A DNA stretch of 64,000 bases. It comes from Oscarella lobularis (Eukaryota > Porifera > Homoscleromorpha > Homosclerophorida > Oscarellidae). The stretch is taken from the NCBI RefSeq assembly GCF_947507565.1, contig NC_089192.1, positions 1,298,690 to 1,362,689 on the forward strand. Direction: 5' to 3'. The translations under genes were made by a program, and so were the position numbers. The first letter of the stretch is position 1, and each line of letters begins with the position of its first letter. The notes below the pieces were generated by a model that worked only from the letters and a program-made list of their open reading frames with translations, was not told the origin of the DNA and searched no databases. Shown here piece after piece: positions 45,501 to 60,500 of this stretch.

Positions 45501-48500
45501 CGGGTGCCGTTGTAGTCGTCGCCTCTTTAGATCGAGAAACGACTTCGGAATACAGTTTGATTGTCGAAGCGAATGACAACGGAAAACCGGTTTTGAGGTC
45601 GCAAATCGCGATTGTTCGAGTTTCCGTCTTAGACATCAACGACAATGATCCGGTTTTCTCACCGTCGATCTATGGAACGAGTGTTGTGGAAAACGTAGCT
45701 GTCGGCACGTCGATTGTTCAGCTAACAGTGACAGACGACGACTCTGGTCTCAACGGTCAAGTGAGCTTGGCCATTACCGGCGGCGATAACGAAGACATTT
45801 TTGCAATAAACAACTCGTGGGTGTACTTGGAAAAAAGTGGCGGGCTTGACTTTGAAACGGATGATTTGTATCAGCTTGAAGTGAGGGGCGCCGATGGCGG
45901 AGTACCGTCACGTACAGCCACTGCCCGAGTGACAATTGGCGTTTTGGGCTTGAACGAACACATTCCCGTCTTTACCGCTCCAAAGCCTGAAAATCCTGCC
46001 GTTAATCCAAGTGACTCGGTTTATATTTCAGAGAGTGCCTCTGTTGGCACCCTAGTTTACACCTTTGCAGCACAAGACGACGACAAAGGGCTGGCGGGCA
46101 CAATTTCGTACGAGATAAAAAGTCAATTACCGACTCCCTATTTCAGTTTGGATTCTAGAAGCGGACGACTTACCGTCGCCGTTTCGATAGACTTTGAAAC
46201 TCTTTCTGGAGGCGTGGTTGTTGTGCAAGTGGAAGCAAAAGACGCTGGTATTCCTGTAAGAAGAGCTACAGCTTCTCTCATCGTGTTGGTTGAAGATGCT
46301 AACGACAACGTGCCTTTCTTCGAACCGTCTGTTTATGTTGCAAGTCTCGAGGAAAGTGCCGCGATTGGAACGTCGATTACGACTGTTAAATGCAAGGATA
46401 ACGATGGCGATAGCGGTCTTATTGGATTCGGCTATTCTATCGTCAGTGGAGCCAATAGCAGCTTGTTTAGTGTCAACAGCACTTCAGGATTGGTGTCGTT
46501 GAAATCTGCGTTGGATTTTGAGACGGGCGAAACGCTTTGGTTCAAAGTAGCATGCAATGACAAGGACTCTCCTCCACTGAACGCGACTGCCACTGTCAAC
46601 GTCAAAGTCTTGCCTCGAAACGAGAATTGTCCGAACTTCACCAACGGCGGAAAGTATAGTGCGATAGTGAACGAGAGTCTGGCGATAGGAGAAGACCTAT
46701 TGAGCGTTTCTGCCAGCGATGCTGATAGTGGCGTAGACGGAGTCGTCACCTATTCAATACTGAGTGGAAATGACGACGGCACTTTTATCATCGATCCACG
46801 AACTGGTAAAATTTTGTTGAGCGCATCACTGGACTACGAGAAACGAATATGCTATGACTTGAAAGTTGATGCGGAAAATCGGGATTCGGCTCCTAGGTGC
46901 AATGTCACGGCTTCTGTACGCATTTGCCTTCGAGATTTGAATGACGAAGCTCCGGTAATAAGTCCTAAGGCGGCTGCCCTGCTTCTCAGCGAAGACAAAG
47001 AAAAGGGAACGCTCGTACAGGACTTCAACTGCTCTGACTTGGATCAAGGCCAAAGCGGAAAAACCGGTTTCCGAATCGAATCGGGAAACGACGAATCCGT
47101 TTTTGAATTGAACTCCACTTCAGGATCGCTGACGTTGAGAAAGCGCTTGGATTACGAATTGACCAAGTCCTACACTCTTCTTATCGTCTGCTTTGATTTC
47201 GGCGTACCTCGATTGGAATCTACGGCGACAGTGTCTGTAGCTGTTGAAGCCGTAAACGATCATTCGCCAACTTTTGCGAACGACACGTATACTACGTACG
47301 CGAAAGAAAGCACACCAGTTGGATCCAGCGTTCTTAGAATCTCGGCAACAGATGCGGACGACGGTGCGCATGGAATTCTGACGTACACCTTTTCCCTTGG
47401 CAACGAGGAAGGAACATTTGTCATCGACTCGACGACGGGAGTTATAAGTCTTGGAAAGCCTATTGATTTCGAGTCCAAAGCGTCGTACAATTTGACTGTT
47501 GAAGTGTCAGACACTTCTGGGGTTGGCTCTGGATCTAAATCAACTACAGCGAGCGTCGTCATTTACGTTCTCAACGAAAATGATAACACGCCTATTTTCT
47601 CTCCATCAGTATACAGTTCTGAAGTCGAAGAAGAAAAAGACGTTGGCCAGTCTGTTGCTCGGGTTACTTGCACTGACGACGATGTTGGATCGTTTGGGAC
47701 AATAGACGTTAATATTACGGCTGGAAATGAAGAAAACGCTTTTGAGATTCTTTCACCATCTGGCCTAATTAGAACGGCAAAGAAACTGAATCTTGAAGAC
47801 ACTCCATTTTACTCTTTGACCGTGACTTGCAAAGATGGCGGAACGCCGCCCAAGTCGGCTACAGCTACTGTCAGCGTTCAAGTGCTTCCTGTGAATGAAC
47901 ATAGTCCAGTTTTTACAGGCTCCGGCAATTACACGACGCAAGTGTCAGAAAACGCATTTATTGGCTACGAGGTATACAAAGTCGAAGCAATCGATGCCGA
48001 CTCTGGTCCCCAAGGTCAAGTTTTCTACTCTATAACGGGAGGAAACGCAGCTAAGCTATTTCAAGTGGATTATCGAACGGGAAGAATTAAGCTACAAGGC
48101 AGTCTCGATCGAGAAAAGCAAGACAGCTATAATCTGAATATTACGGCAACGGATCAAGCGTCCGTGATCAGTGCACGACGTTCTACAGTGGCTTCTCTCT
48201 CCATCAGCGTTGAAGACGGCAACGATCGTCCTATTTTCAATCCTTCTTTGTATACTACGACGATATCAGAGGAGTCACTTCGTGGCACTATCATCGTTCG
48301 AGTTTCCTGCACTGACAGCGATATTGGTACGAATTCAATTATTTCCTTCGACATCACTTCAGGAAATTTCAACAGCACTTTTGCGGTCGATGCCTTTGGA
48401 AATGTTTCATTGATAGGAGATCTCGATTACGAGCAGAGATCGTCGTACAATCTTGGTTTGGTCTGCAAAGATCAAGGGTCGCCAAGCCTCTCTTCGAACG

Positions 48501-51500
48501 CCACCGTTATCATTGCCGTTTCCGGAACAAACGATCACAGTCCCGTTTTTGATCCTTCGTTCTATTCCGTGCGTATACCGGAAAATTCGACGGTGCGAGA
48601 GGACATTGTAACTGTGACAGCTACGGACGCCGATTTACACACTGGCGGGTCAGTCTTCTACGAAATAAGCACCGGAAATGTTGGAAATGTTTTTCACATC
48701 GGACGAACGACGGGAAAGATTGTGCTACGAGGATCTCTGGACAGGGAAACGCGTTCTTCCTACGTGCTCAGCGTTCGAGCGACGGACTCGGGCCTAAAAT
48801 CGGCATCTGCAACTGTGAACGTAACTATAACGGATGTGAATGACAATACCCCAGTGTTTTCCGATTCTCTCTACGCTATCACTCTTCGAGAGGACAGCGT
48901 TGTGGGAGCGAGTGTTCTTCAGGTGACGGCAAGTGACAGAGATGATGGGGAAAATAAAGAACTGATATTTTCCATCGTTGGTGGAAACGTCGGCGATGCA
49001 TTTTCCATCGACGCTGCTACCGGTTTAATCACTTTGAAACGAGTAGTAAACTGCGAGCAGCTGGCGTCGTACACTCTAACCGTTCAGGCGACCGATAAAG
49101 GAGCGATCCCACGAAGCGGAACTGTCGTCATTATAATAACTATAGGAGGAGTCAATGAGTATCGGCCAAGCTTTGCCAAAGACTCTTACGTTGCCACTGC
49201 ACTTGAAAATGCGCCTGTGAGCACGTTTGTTATCGATTTGAACGCAACTGATTCAGACTGCGGAAGCGACGGATCAATAACATACAGCATCAAGGACGAT
49301 TCGCTTGGCTACTTTTCCGTCGATCCAGTGACGGGAATTGTTAGACTTGTCAGTTCAGCTCTTGACAGAGAGACTTATGCTCGCGTTTCTTTTGTCGTCG
49401 AGGCGCGAGACAACGGATTGCCGTCTCTATCGGGCAACACGACGGTTCATGTCGACGTTCTGGGCGAAAACGATAATGCGCCATCGTTTGTTGATTCGAT
49501 CGTCGTAGTGTCTGCAAACGAAAGTTCTCCTGTGGGAAGTTACGTGACAACCGTTCTGTGCGTCGACGGAGACCTGCCGAAAGATTTAGGTCTTACGTAC
49601 AGTTTGAATTCGTCTGTTTTCAAGATCGATGCGATCAGCGGTCGCATCACTCTTGACGACCAGTTGGATTTCGAAGTACGGCAACTATATGAACTACGTC
49701 CTGTTTGCTATGATAGCGGAATTCCACGCAAATCAGCTACAGGCACCGTTTACGTCACAGTGACAAATGTTGACGAAAGGGGACCCACCTTTAGTCCTCG
49801 CGCTTATGCAGCCGCTCTTGCTGAAGATTCGTCCGTGGGGGTGCTTGTCACCACCCTTACGGCAACAGATCCAGACTCGGCGATCCTTCAGTACACCATT
49901 CAGAATTCTTCCGCAATAGACAACGCCTTTACAATTGACGCTTTGGGACGGATTTTCCAAGCGAGAACGCTGGATCGGGAAGACCGAGAAAAGTACGATT
50001 TTCTTGTCAGAGTGGAAGAAAATGGCGTCTTTGACTTCGCAGCCGTGCAAATAACTGTCACGGACGTAAACGACAACAGTCCTGTGCCATCTCCTGGAAC
50101 GTACGCTGTGTCCGTTCTCGAAGGCGAGGTGCCCGAAGTAATATTGACTACCATAAAGTGTACGGACAGGGATCAAATATCGACGAATAATTCTAAAATT
50201 ACTTACGCCATCACCGATGGAAACGAAGACAATTTCTTCTCTGTGTATCCCACAACCGGCATCTTCATAACTCGAGACATTTTGGATTACAATTACAAAA
50301 CTGTCTACAATCTCGCTGTTGCCTGCTCCGACGCAGGAAATCCGCCGAGATCTGGAAAGGCTACAGTTACAGTCAACGTTCTGCCCAAAAACGATTTTCC
50401 ACCTGTCTTTGAAGGACTTCCGTACGGGACCGTTGTATCAGAAGGGGTCTCAATTGGAACAAGCGTGATTCGAGTCAACGCTTCGGACAGCGATACAAAC
50501 GACGTCATTTTGTTCAGCATTTCCGGCGGAAACGAAGAAAATCGATTTGATATAGATCCAGCAACCCGTCTTATAATAGTGACTCGCTCTTTAGACCGGG
50601 AAACAACATCTGTGTACAATCTTTTAATTAATGCCACAGATTCATATCTTTCGACGACGGCAAATGTGACGGTAACTGTGAGCGACGTCAATGACAACGC
50701 TCCCGTGTTTACTCCTGCTGTATATGCAGTCCAGCTGAACGAATCGGTCAAAAATGGTACAACTGCAGTCGAGGTGACGTCAACCGATAAGGATTCTGAT
50801 CTCAACGCTCTTCTAACGTTCCAAATAACAAGCGGAGATCCTCTAAATGTTTTCGACATTGACGGAAGTGGAAGGATAACCGTCGAAGGTGCTCTAAACC
50901 TCGAAGACACTGAGACATACAATCTCGTTGTGACTGTTTCTGATTCTGGAAATCCTTCGTTGTCTGCTACAGCCCTCGTATCAATCTTTGTTCTGGGCGC
51001 CAATGAGCACAGGCCGCAGTTTGTTGATCCTACGCCGTATGTTTTCTCTATCAAAGAGGACGGAGCTTTGAATTCCATTGTCGGTACAGTGAGAGCTGTA
51101 GACAGCGATAAAGGTGTTCACGGGCAAGTGAGCTACCTAATAAAATCAGGCAACGAAAAGGGACATTTCGTATTAGACGCCAACTCGGGCGAACTGAAGA
51201 TTGCCTCCGTCTTAGACAGAGAAACGACAGCTGAATATTCTCTTATCATTTCGGCAACGGATGGAAGTGGCTTTAGCACCGACGATACGGTCCAAATCAA
51301 ATTGGAAGACGTCAATGACAACGATCCTGTTTTTGATCCAACGGTGTATGTGACGTCTTTGGAAGAAGACAGCCCTTCAGGCACAAGGGTCGTTCAAGTA
51401 AACGCCAGCGATGCTGACTCGGGAACTAATGCCAAACTGAACTACACTATTCTATTTGGAGGACACGGAAAATTCGTTATCAACGACAATGGGTTGATTA

Positions 51501-54500
51501 CTCTGTCAGACACTATCAACTTTGAAATGCATAGCATTTACGCCTTGCTTGTCAACGCCATCGATAATGGACTCCCACCTCGAACTGCACAAGCGCAAGT
51601 AACTGTCAACGTGAATCCCAAGAACGAACACGCTCCAGAGTTCCAAAAGTCTTCGTATGCCGTAGCGATTCCTGAGGATCGAGCTTTGGGCAGCGTCGTA
51701 GGCACCGTTCACGCCGACGATTCCGATAATGGAATAAACGGAGAAGTGACGTACGCCATTGTCGGAGGCAACGAAGAAGCTAAATTTAGAATTGATGCAA
51801 ATTCGGGTCGGATTTTCCTTGTTGCTTATCTCGACCGTGAAACTGTAGCGAAATATTCGCTCAATGTTTCGGCTTCCGACTCGGCTGTGTCATCACATAG
51901 AGTGCGAACGTCGTTCGTTTCGTTTGTCGTCAACGTAACCGACGTAAATGACAACTCGCCCGTCGGCGAAACGTTCTACAATGTCAGCCTTGAAGAAACG
52001 TCTGCTATTGGGGATTTCGTCACCAAGGTCAAATTTACGGATAAAGACGAAGGCGCTAATGGCGTACTAGAGTACAGCATTGCGGCGGGAAATACAAACG
52101 GAACGTTTAACATTGGAAAGACAACTGGTGACGTGACTGTGGCTAAAAACGTCGACTTTGAAACAACCGAAGTCTACGTTCTTGACGTAGTCGTTAAAGA
52201 TCTCGGTCAACCGTCCCTGTCTAGCAAAGCCGTCGTCGTTGTGGTGATTGTGGCCGCAAACGAACACGCTCCTCTATTTGATCAAGAGACGTACTTCAAA
52301 GACGTGAAGGAGAACATTATTATAGGAAGTATCGTAATTACCGTCTCGGCTTCAGACTCCGACGCTGGTGACGAAGGACAGGTGACGTACGCAATTGAGG
52401 CTGGAAACGACGGAGGACACTTTGCTATTGGCAGTGTCACTGGTGATATTCGACTAATAGCAACTTTGGATAGAGAAACGACTTCAGTGTTCAATTTAAC
52501 CGTACGGGCGACAGACAGAGCTGGTGTGGCAAAATCGGACACAGCGTTTGTGATCATTAATGTTTTGGATGTCAATGATAATCGCCCAGTGTTTCGTCCT
52601 GCTGTGTATAGCGCCTCTGTTTCCGAAGCAGCTTCGCCAGGACCAATCGATATCGTCTTACATTGCACAGATCAGGACAAGGAATTGAACGGCCAGATTT
52701 CCTATTCAATCGACTTATCTGTATCCGAATTTTCGGTGAATCGTTCAACTGGACGAATTTCACTTGTATCAGCTTTGAATTTTGAAGCTCGGAGCATTTA
52801 CGCTTTCATTGCCACCTGCAAGGATTCCGGCACACCGGCCTTGACGGTCACTGCGACTGTCGGAATTCAAGTCACCCCGGTGAATAATCATTCGCCGATT
52901 TTTGTCAATCTTCCGTACGCGACTGAAGTGAGGGAAAACGAAACGATTGGAACTAGTGTATTCAAGGTTTCGGCTGAAGACGAAGATCTAGGAGTACACG
53001 GCATAGTCAAGTATTCAATAATCGGAGGAAACGAAGAAAGCAAGTTCCGAGTCGACTCTCTAACTGGTCAAGTGTCGCTCGCCGTTTCACTAGACAGAGA
53101 AAGAACAGACAGCTATAACATAACCGTACAAGCAGACGACGGCAGTGAACCTGGAAGTCTGTCAGCAACAGCAGTGATCAAATTTACCGTTTTGGACGAA
53201 AACGACAACGTTCCAATTTTTGAGCCGTCTGTTTACGTCGCTTCTCTGGCAGAAACGGCGTCTATAGGAAAAACTGTATCCACTGTCACTTGCAGCGATT
53301 TAGACGTTGGTGATAACGGGAAAATTTCATACAGCGTAATTGGCGATACGTTTGGTATTACGAACAATGGAGATTTACAATTGGAAAAGACGCTAGATGC
53401 CGAAACGACGTCGTTTTACCTGGTGACTGTAACCTGCACGGACAGTGGGGCTCGTCCTCTAACTGGAACGGCTTTCGTTTCTGTCACCGTTCAGTCGAAG
53501 AACGATCACGGTCCCATTTTTACGAGAAATGGAAGCTACTACGCAGCTGTATCTGAAGGAGCTGCAGTCGGAACTGAGGTTATCACTGTAAGTGCCTCTG
53601 ATGCCGATGTCGGCGGTGGCGGAAAATTGTCTTATTCAATCACAGCCGGAAACGACGAACAAAAATTTCTCATCGACTCTGCATCGGGAAAAATCGTTCT
53701 CGCACGAAGTGTAGACAGAGAAACGAGTGATAAATGCACTCTCATTATTACAGCAACAGATGACAGCACCGGAAGTGGAAGCGGCGATCAAGCCAAATCG
53801 TCGGCAGCTACCGTGGAAATAACAATCAGTGACATAAACGAAAATCCTCTCTTCCGTCCAACTGTGTACGCCGTTAGTCTTTCTGAAACGGCCGTTCGAG
53901 GTAGCAGCGTCGTAACGGTCACGTGTGCTGACGACGACGTAGGTGCAAAATCTGTTGTTTCCTATGCAATCGAATCGGGAAATGTGGGCAATGCGTTTGG
54001 AGTAAATTCGTCGTCTGGTCTGCTGACCGTGGAAGGTGATCTGAACTACGTCACGTACGACTTTTACACAATTGTAATCAATTGTTTTGACGGCGGATCT
54101 CCTTCTCTTTCTTCTGAGGCACAAGTCACAGTGCAGCTGAACCAGGAGAATAGATACGCTCCGAAATTCGATCAATCTGTCTACGTCGTTCTTGGTTTGG
54201 AAGAGAACACAGCCGTCGGGACAAGCGTCACGCGAGCAAATGCTACCGATGGCGATGGAACGAAAGTGACGTACACTATAGTCGATGGTGAAGATTACTT
54301 TGCTATTGACCAAGTATCCGGAGAGATCACACTTGCTCGGGAGCTAGATCGAGAAAAAATTGCCAACGTGGAAGCTAAAGTTTATGCGACCGACAGCGGA
54401 TTACCTGCCATGATAGATATAGCAACATTGTTTGTCACTGTTGCGGATGTCAACGACGTCGACCCCGTTTTACTTCCTACGGTCTATACTGCTGCTTTGT

Positions 54501-57500
54501 TCGAAAATGCGACTGTAGGATCGAGCGTCGTGACTATCCAGTGCTCCGACAGCGATGCCACGGCTCCCAACAACGCGACACTTATTTCCATCGACAACTC
54601 GACGAATCATTTTGCCGTTGATTCGAAAACGGGACTTTTGACAGTGAAAACCGGATTAGATCTGGAATCGGTTTTATCGTACACAATTCAAGTGACGTGT
54701 ACAGACGAAGGACAGCCGTCTCGATCAGCGGTGGGTCTCGTCGTGGTCCGCCTTCTCGGCGTAAACGAACACTCGCCCGAATTTGCGAAAAACTTCTACA
54801 GTTTCTCAATCGATGAAGACCTTGCCATTGGTAGTCGCGTTGGAACCGTTTCGGCAGCTGACGACGATCTCGGCTTTTCTGGAACGGTGCGCTATTCGAT
54901 CACAAACGGAGACTCCGAGCGCAACTTCGTAATCGACTCCTTCAATGGGGATATATATTTGCAGCGTTCCCTCGACTACGAAACGACGACTTTCTACCTG
55001 CTGACAATCACTGCAAAAGATCAAGGTCTTCCGTCATTGTCAGCTATAGTGAGCGTTAATGTATCGCTTGTCGACGTGAATGACAACGCGCCTGCCTTTG
55101 CTCCGGCGATTTATAGTGTTTCCGTGAAGGAGGACGCATTGCCTGTACGCACCCTACTAAGAGTTACGTACAGTGACGTGGACTCTGGAAGCAACGGCGA
55201 CGTGCGTCTTTTTATTAGCGGAGGCGATAGCAACAATACATTCGTTGCTACGGACAGCGGCGAAATTTTGCTAGCAAAGACTCTCGACTACGAAGAAACG
55301 TCTTCTTACTTGCTGACCGTCAGTGCGGCGGATCGAGGGTCGCCTAGCCTCACAGGCGAAGCCAGAATTGCTGTTACCGTGACTAACGTGGATGAAAGCG
55401 CTCCCGTGTTTTCTCCGTCAGATACCTATATGGTTTCGCTGAAGGAGAACGCTACCCTAGGGACTTCGATTCTTCAGGTGTCTGCAACAGATCCCGACGG
55501 ATTAGCGGTGACGTACAGCGTTTTACCGGGAAATGAGTCAGACTTCTTTCACATCGACCAGAACAGCGGAGAAATTCAAATTCGTCGTACACTCGACAGA
55601 GAACTAAAGGCTACTTATATTTTCTTTGTCGTTGTCACCGCCGGCTCTACTCAGAGCGTTGCTTCAGTCACAATCAGCGTAGAAGATGTCAATGACAACG
55701 ATCCCGTTTTCGACCCGTCTGCGTATTCTGTGAGTGTCAGCGAACTGATTTCTACGGGAACAGTCATTGTTCGCACGACAGCTTCTGACAAAGACGATCT
55801 GTTTGGCAGATTGACATTCAACATTACAAAAGGAAACGACGCGGGAAAATTCAGCATTGACAAGGACGGTTTTATTCTTCTTGATGAATTGCTAGACAGA
55901 GAAATTCAAGATCTCTATACTCTGTCTGTTTTGGCGTACGACAATGGCACTCCTTCAAGATCGGGCTCTGCCGTCGTCAGCATTGCCGTTCGGTCAGAAA
56001 ATGAATTCGTTCCAGTATTTACGGGCAATGGTCAATACTCAAGCAGCGTATTCGAGAACTCGACAGTAGGACAATCTGTTGCTACAATCAGTGCGACAGA
56101 CGCCGATGGAGATCGCGTGCGGTATAGTTTTGCCTCTGGTAGTCTTGTTGACGGCCCGTTTCTTCTCGACCAGTACTCCGGCCTGCTATCTCTTCGCACT
56201 TCTCTGAACAGAGAGGCTCAAGCAACGTATAACGTTTCTCTCATAGCAGTGGACACCTCAACATCGGGCTCTAGGACTGGCAGTGCGACTATATTCGTCG
56301 AAGTCCTCGATGTCAACGACAATTCGCCCACCTGCACTCCATCAGCGTATGTCGCACAATTGAGAGAAGATTTATCTGTTGGGTCTTTTGTTGTCGCCTT
56401 AACTTGTTCTGATTTGGACATTGGTGCCGATGGGCAGATTTCCTACAGCATAACAAGCGGAAATGAAAACAGTACTTTCGGTATTTCATCCGGAGGAAGA
56501 GTCGCTCTTCAAAAATCACTGGATCTAGAAAACGTAGCAAATTATTTGCTCACAATCGAAGTGCGAGACGGAGGCGAACCACGCCTACTGACGAGGGTGA
56601 CCGTTTCCGTAAATGTGCTCGATGTCAACGAAGAGTCTCCCGTGTTTACACCGAGTCCCAATTACGTGGTCAGCGTTTTTGAAAATGCGACTGTCGGCAC
56701 ACGAGTGGCTACCGTGTCGGCAACCGACGAAGACGGCTCTGGCTCAGGTGCCGTTGTACGGTACGAACTAGCCGCCAACGGAAACTCTAGCGCCTTTCAA
56801 ATCGATTCGCGTTCCGGCGACATTCTTTTAGTGCGGAGTTTAGATCGAGAAGCAAGGAGCAGTCTTTTGCTGACGATAAGAGCAATTGATCTCAGCCCTA
56901 CTCCAAGGACTTCGATCGCCCTCGTAAGTGTTCTGGTGAATGACATCAACGACAACTCGCCGATATTCGATCCCACTTTATACGTCGTCAGAATTGTCGA
57001 AAATCTTCCACTAACGACGTCTATTGCGAGAGTCTCGGCATCAGACAAAGATTTGGGCGACAATGGACGTTTTGATTACTCTATATCTGGAGGAAACGCG
57101 GCCGATCTGTTTACAATCGATCCTACGACGGGAATAGTTTCGGTGAAAGGACAAATCGACTACGAGACGACGCCGTTCTATCTACTGACAATACGCGCTA
57201 CCGATCGAGGAAGTCCGGCTTTGTTTTCCGAGGCTCGTCTTTCTATCGCTGTGACCGGCGTCAACGAAGAAGTGCCTAGATTTACGCCGTCGTCAGTCTA
57301 TAATCCACCATCTTTACGTGAAGACACTGCCGTCCACAGTTTTGTTGTCAGTGTCCAAGCAGAGGACGGTGATCTTGGATCCGACGGCGAATTGAGCTAC
57401 TCGATTGCGAGCGGAAACGATGGAGGAACGTTTAGTCTTGATCCGGCCAGCGGTAACATTACGCTCGTATCGTCGTTGGACTACGAAGCAGAAATATCGT

Positions 57501-60500
57501 ACGTTCTCATCGTCTTGTCGACTGACGGGTCTATAGGCAACCCGAAAACCGGCACTGGAACGGTAATAATTACAGTTTCGGACGTCAATGACAACGCGCC
57601 GTACTTCGATCCTGCTGTCTATTCGGCGACGGTTTCGGAAAGCGTTTCGGTTGGAGTGAGAGTCACGACAGTTACGTGCCTCGACAAAGATTCCGGTCTG
57701 AACGGCGACGTGACGCTAAGTATCAATACTACTGTTCGCAACGGATCCCAAGTTCTTGTGCCAAACAAATTTAGGATCGATCAGTTGGGCGTCGTGTACG
57801 TAGAGAAAGCTCTCGATGCTGACACAGTTGCCACGTACTCTTTGCTTGTGACTTGCGAGGACAAGGGCATTGCCAGTCGCACAGCTACCGCAGATCTTAC
57901 AATCCAACTTGCTCAAGCCAACGAGCACGCTCCCGTTATTTCGAACTCTCTTGGTCTGCTGTTGGGTGTTGAAATCAGCGAATATGCGCCGCTTGGTACA
58001 GTTGTATTCGATTTCAATGCAACGGACGGCGACAGCGGCGTTCAGGGAGAAGTGACGTTTTTCATAGACAGAGTCGAACCGATAAGCGTCGACGTTTTCG
58101 ACATCGATGCCAACACCGGGGTGCTATACCTGCGCGACTCTTTGGACTATGAAGTGCACCAGTATTATGCCGTAACTGTGAAAGCGCGGGATAAGGATCC
58201 AATAGCTCCGAAAGAAAGCGCTCCCCGTCTTTTAGTGATTAACGTTCAAGACGAAAATGACAATCCTCCCGTTTTTAAGCCGGCCGTGTATGCGGAGTCT
58301 TTGCCTGAGAACTCGGCCCTGTTTTCCTCGGTCGTCACTCTCACCGCGACCGATGCTGACTCGCCCACCGTCAATCGAAGAATAGACTATTCTATTTTGT
58401 CCGGGAACGATTACGGCTCTTTCCGCCTATTGCTCGACACCATCATCGTAAACAAACCGCTGGATTCGGAGAATGTTTCTGATTACACGCTCGTTGTCGT
58501 CGCCAAGGACAACGGCGTTCCACCGCTGAGTTCAACAGCCACAGTCTCTGTGCACATCGAACCGGTCAACGATTTCCCACCTGAATTTGAAAACCGTGTT
58601 TATAATGCACTTGTCTCTGAACGGTCATCAGTCGGTACTTCGGCCGTAACCGTTAGGGCAATCGATGACGATTTCGGAAGTCATGGAACGGTTTCGTACG
58701 AAATCGTAAGCGGGAACGAGGCAAATAAATTCCTTATCGATTCATTTTCGGGCGAAATAATTGTCGCTGGAAGTCTGGACAGAGAATCTGTCGACACCTA
58801 CAACCTCGTAGTTCGCGCCACCGACACAGCTGAGGACGGCAAGCAGAAATCTGGCCAAGCAGACGTCATCATCAAAGTATCGGACGTGAACGATAATGTT
58901 CCTACGTGCGTTCCGTCTGTGCTTTCGGTCATTGAGGCAGAAAATTTGGCTGTGGGGACTACTGTTGTTGAGACTAACTGTTCTGATGCTGACATCGGAG
59001 AAAATGGTCTCCTTGCATACAGTATTAGTGGCTCTGTATCCCTGCCTTTTGTCATCAATGGTACAACAGGAGTCGTAAGCCTCGAGAGAAGGCTTGACCT
59101 CGAAGTGGACGGCTCCTACCAATTTTCCATTCAGGTTAGGGATTTTGGCAATGAGTCGCTGTCGTCGTCAGTGCAAGTGAGCATTTTGGTGTCCGCCGTC
59201 AACGAATTCTATCCGGAATTCAGCGCCTCTTCTTTCTCTGCTTCTATAATTGAAACGGCGTCGACGGGAGTCTCTGTTGTTCGAGTTGTTGCATCAGATA
59301 GAGATGTTGGCCGTCAGGGAGAAGTTCTCTATAGCATTGCGTCTGGCAATGAAGACAACGTCTTTTTCATCAATGAACGCACAGGACTCATCACGCTACA
59401 CGCTGTACTGGACAGGGAAACGAAGGATCTTTACCAGCTCACGATCAATGCTACAGACAATGCAAAATATCCTACTCCCGTTCGCTTCAACACGACAACT
59501 GTGACGATTACCGTACTCGATAGCAATGACAATGATCCAACCTTTGATCCTGCTGTCTACGCGGCTGTGGTGACGGAAGGAAGAGACGTTGGTAGCGTGT
59601 TGGCTACAGCATACTGCACCGATCAGGACATTGGGACTAACGCCGAAGTGAGGTACGCAATCATCGGTGAAAACGGTACCTCGACGCTTGGATCTGGCTC
59701 TGGTGACGGTTCGTACTTTGAAATTGACCCGGTCAGCGGAAACGTTTCTTTGCGTCTGCCTTTGGACTATGAGGAAAATGCTGTCTTCACAGCTCAACTA
59801 CGATGCACGGATAAAGGAGTTCCTGCAAGATCTTCTTCAGGCGGATTTCTTTCCGTCAGAGTTGTTCCTGTCAACGATTTTAGTCCCGTTTTTAGTCAGC
59901 CGGAATTTCAAAGGAGCGTCTTTGAGAACGCGACTATTGGAACCACTGTAGCCCATGATACTGCTACAGATGATGATGTAGGCCCCGAAGGAGAAATACT
60001 ATATGCCATTGTAGCTGGAAACGAGGCCGGAAAATTTGCCATTGATGAGAAAACAGCGGATATAATCTTAGTCTCGTCTTTAGACAGGGAAACAGAAAAT
60101 AGCTACACGCTGCTTATACGAGCTTCCGATAGAGCCTCGCTTCCATCTCGAGTGAGGTCTGCGTTCGTGAACGAAACTTTCACCGTACTGGACGTGAACG
60201 ACAACTCCCCTGTTTTCGATCCCACTCTTTACACCACTTACATTGGCGAATCAACCGCAATCGGCGATTTTATTTTGCAAGTAACTGCGACCGATAAAGA
60301 CTCCGGAATCAATGGAAATGCAACGTACAGTATCACAGACGGAAACAAGAACAACACTTTCACTATTGATGGTCAAACGGGAAAAGTTTCTCTTGCCCAG
60401 CTTCTGAGTATAGAGAACCAAGTGTCTTACACATTGACTGTGACGGCTATTGACGGATCGTGGCCGTACAACTCTGACACAGCCACCGTCATCATTCAGA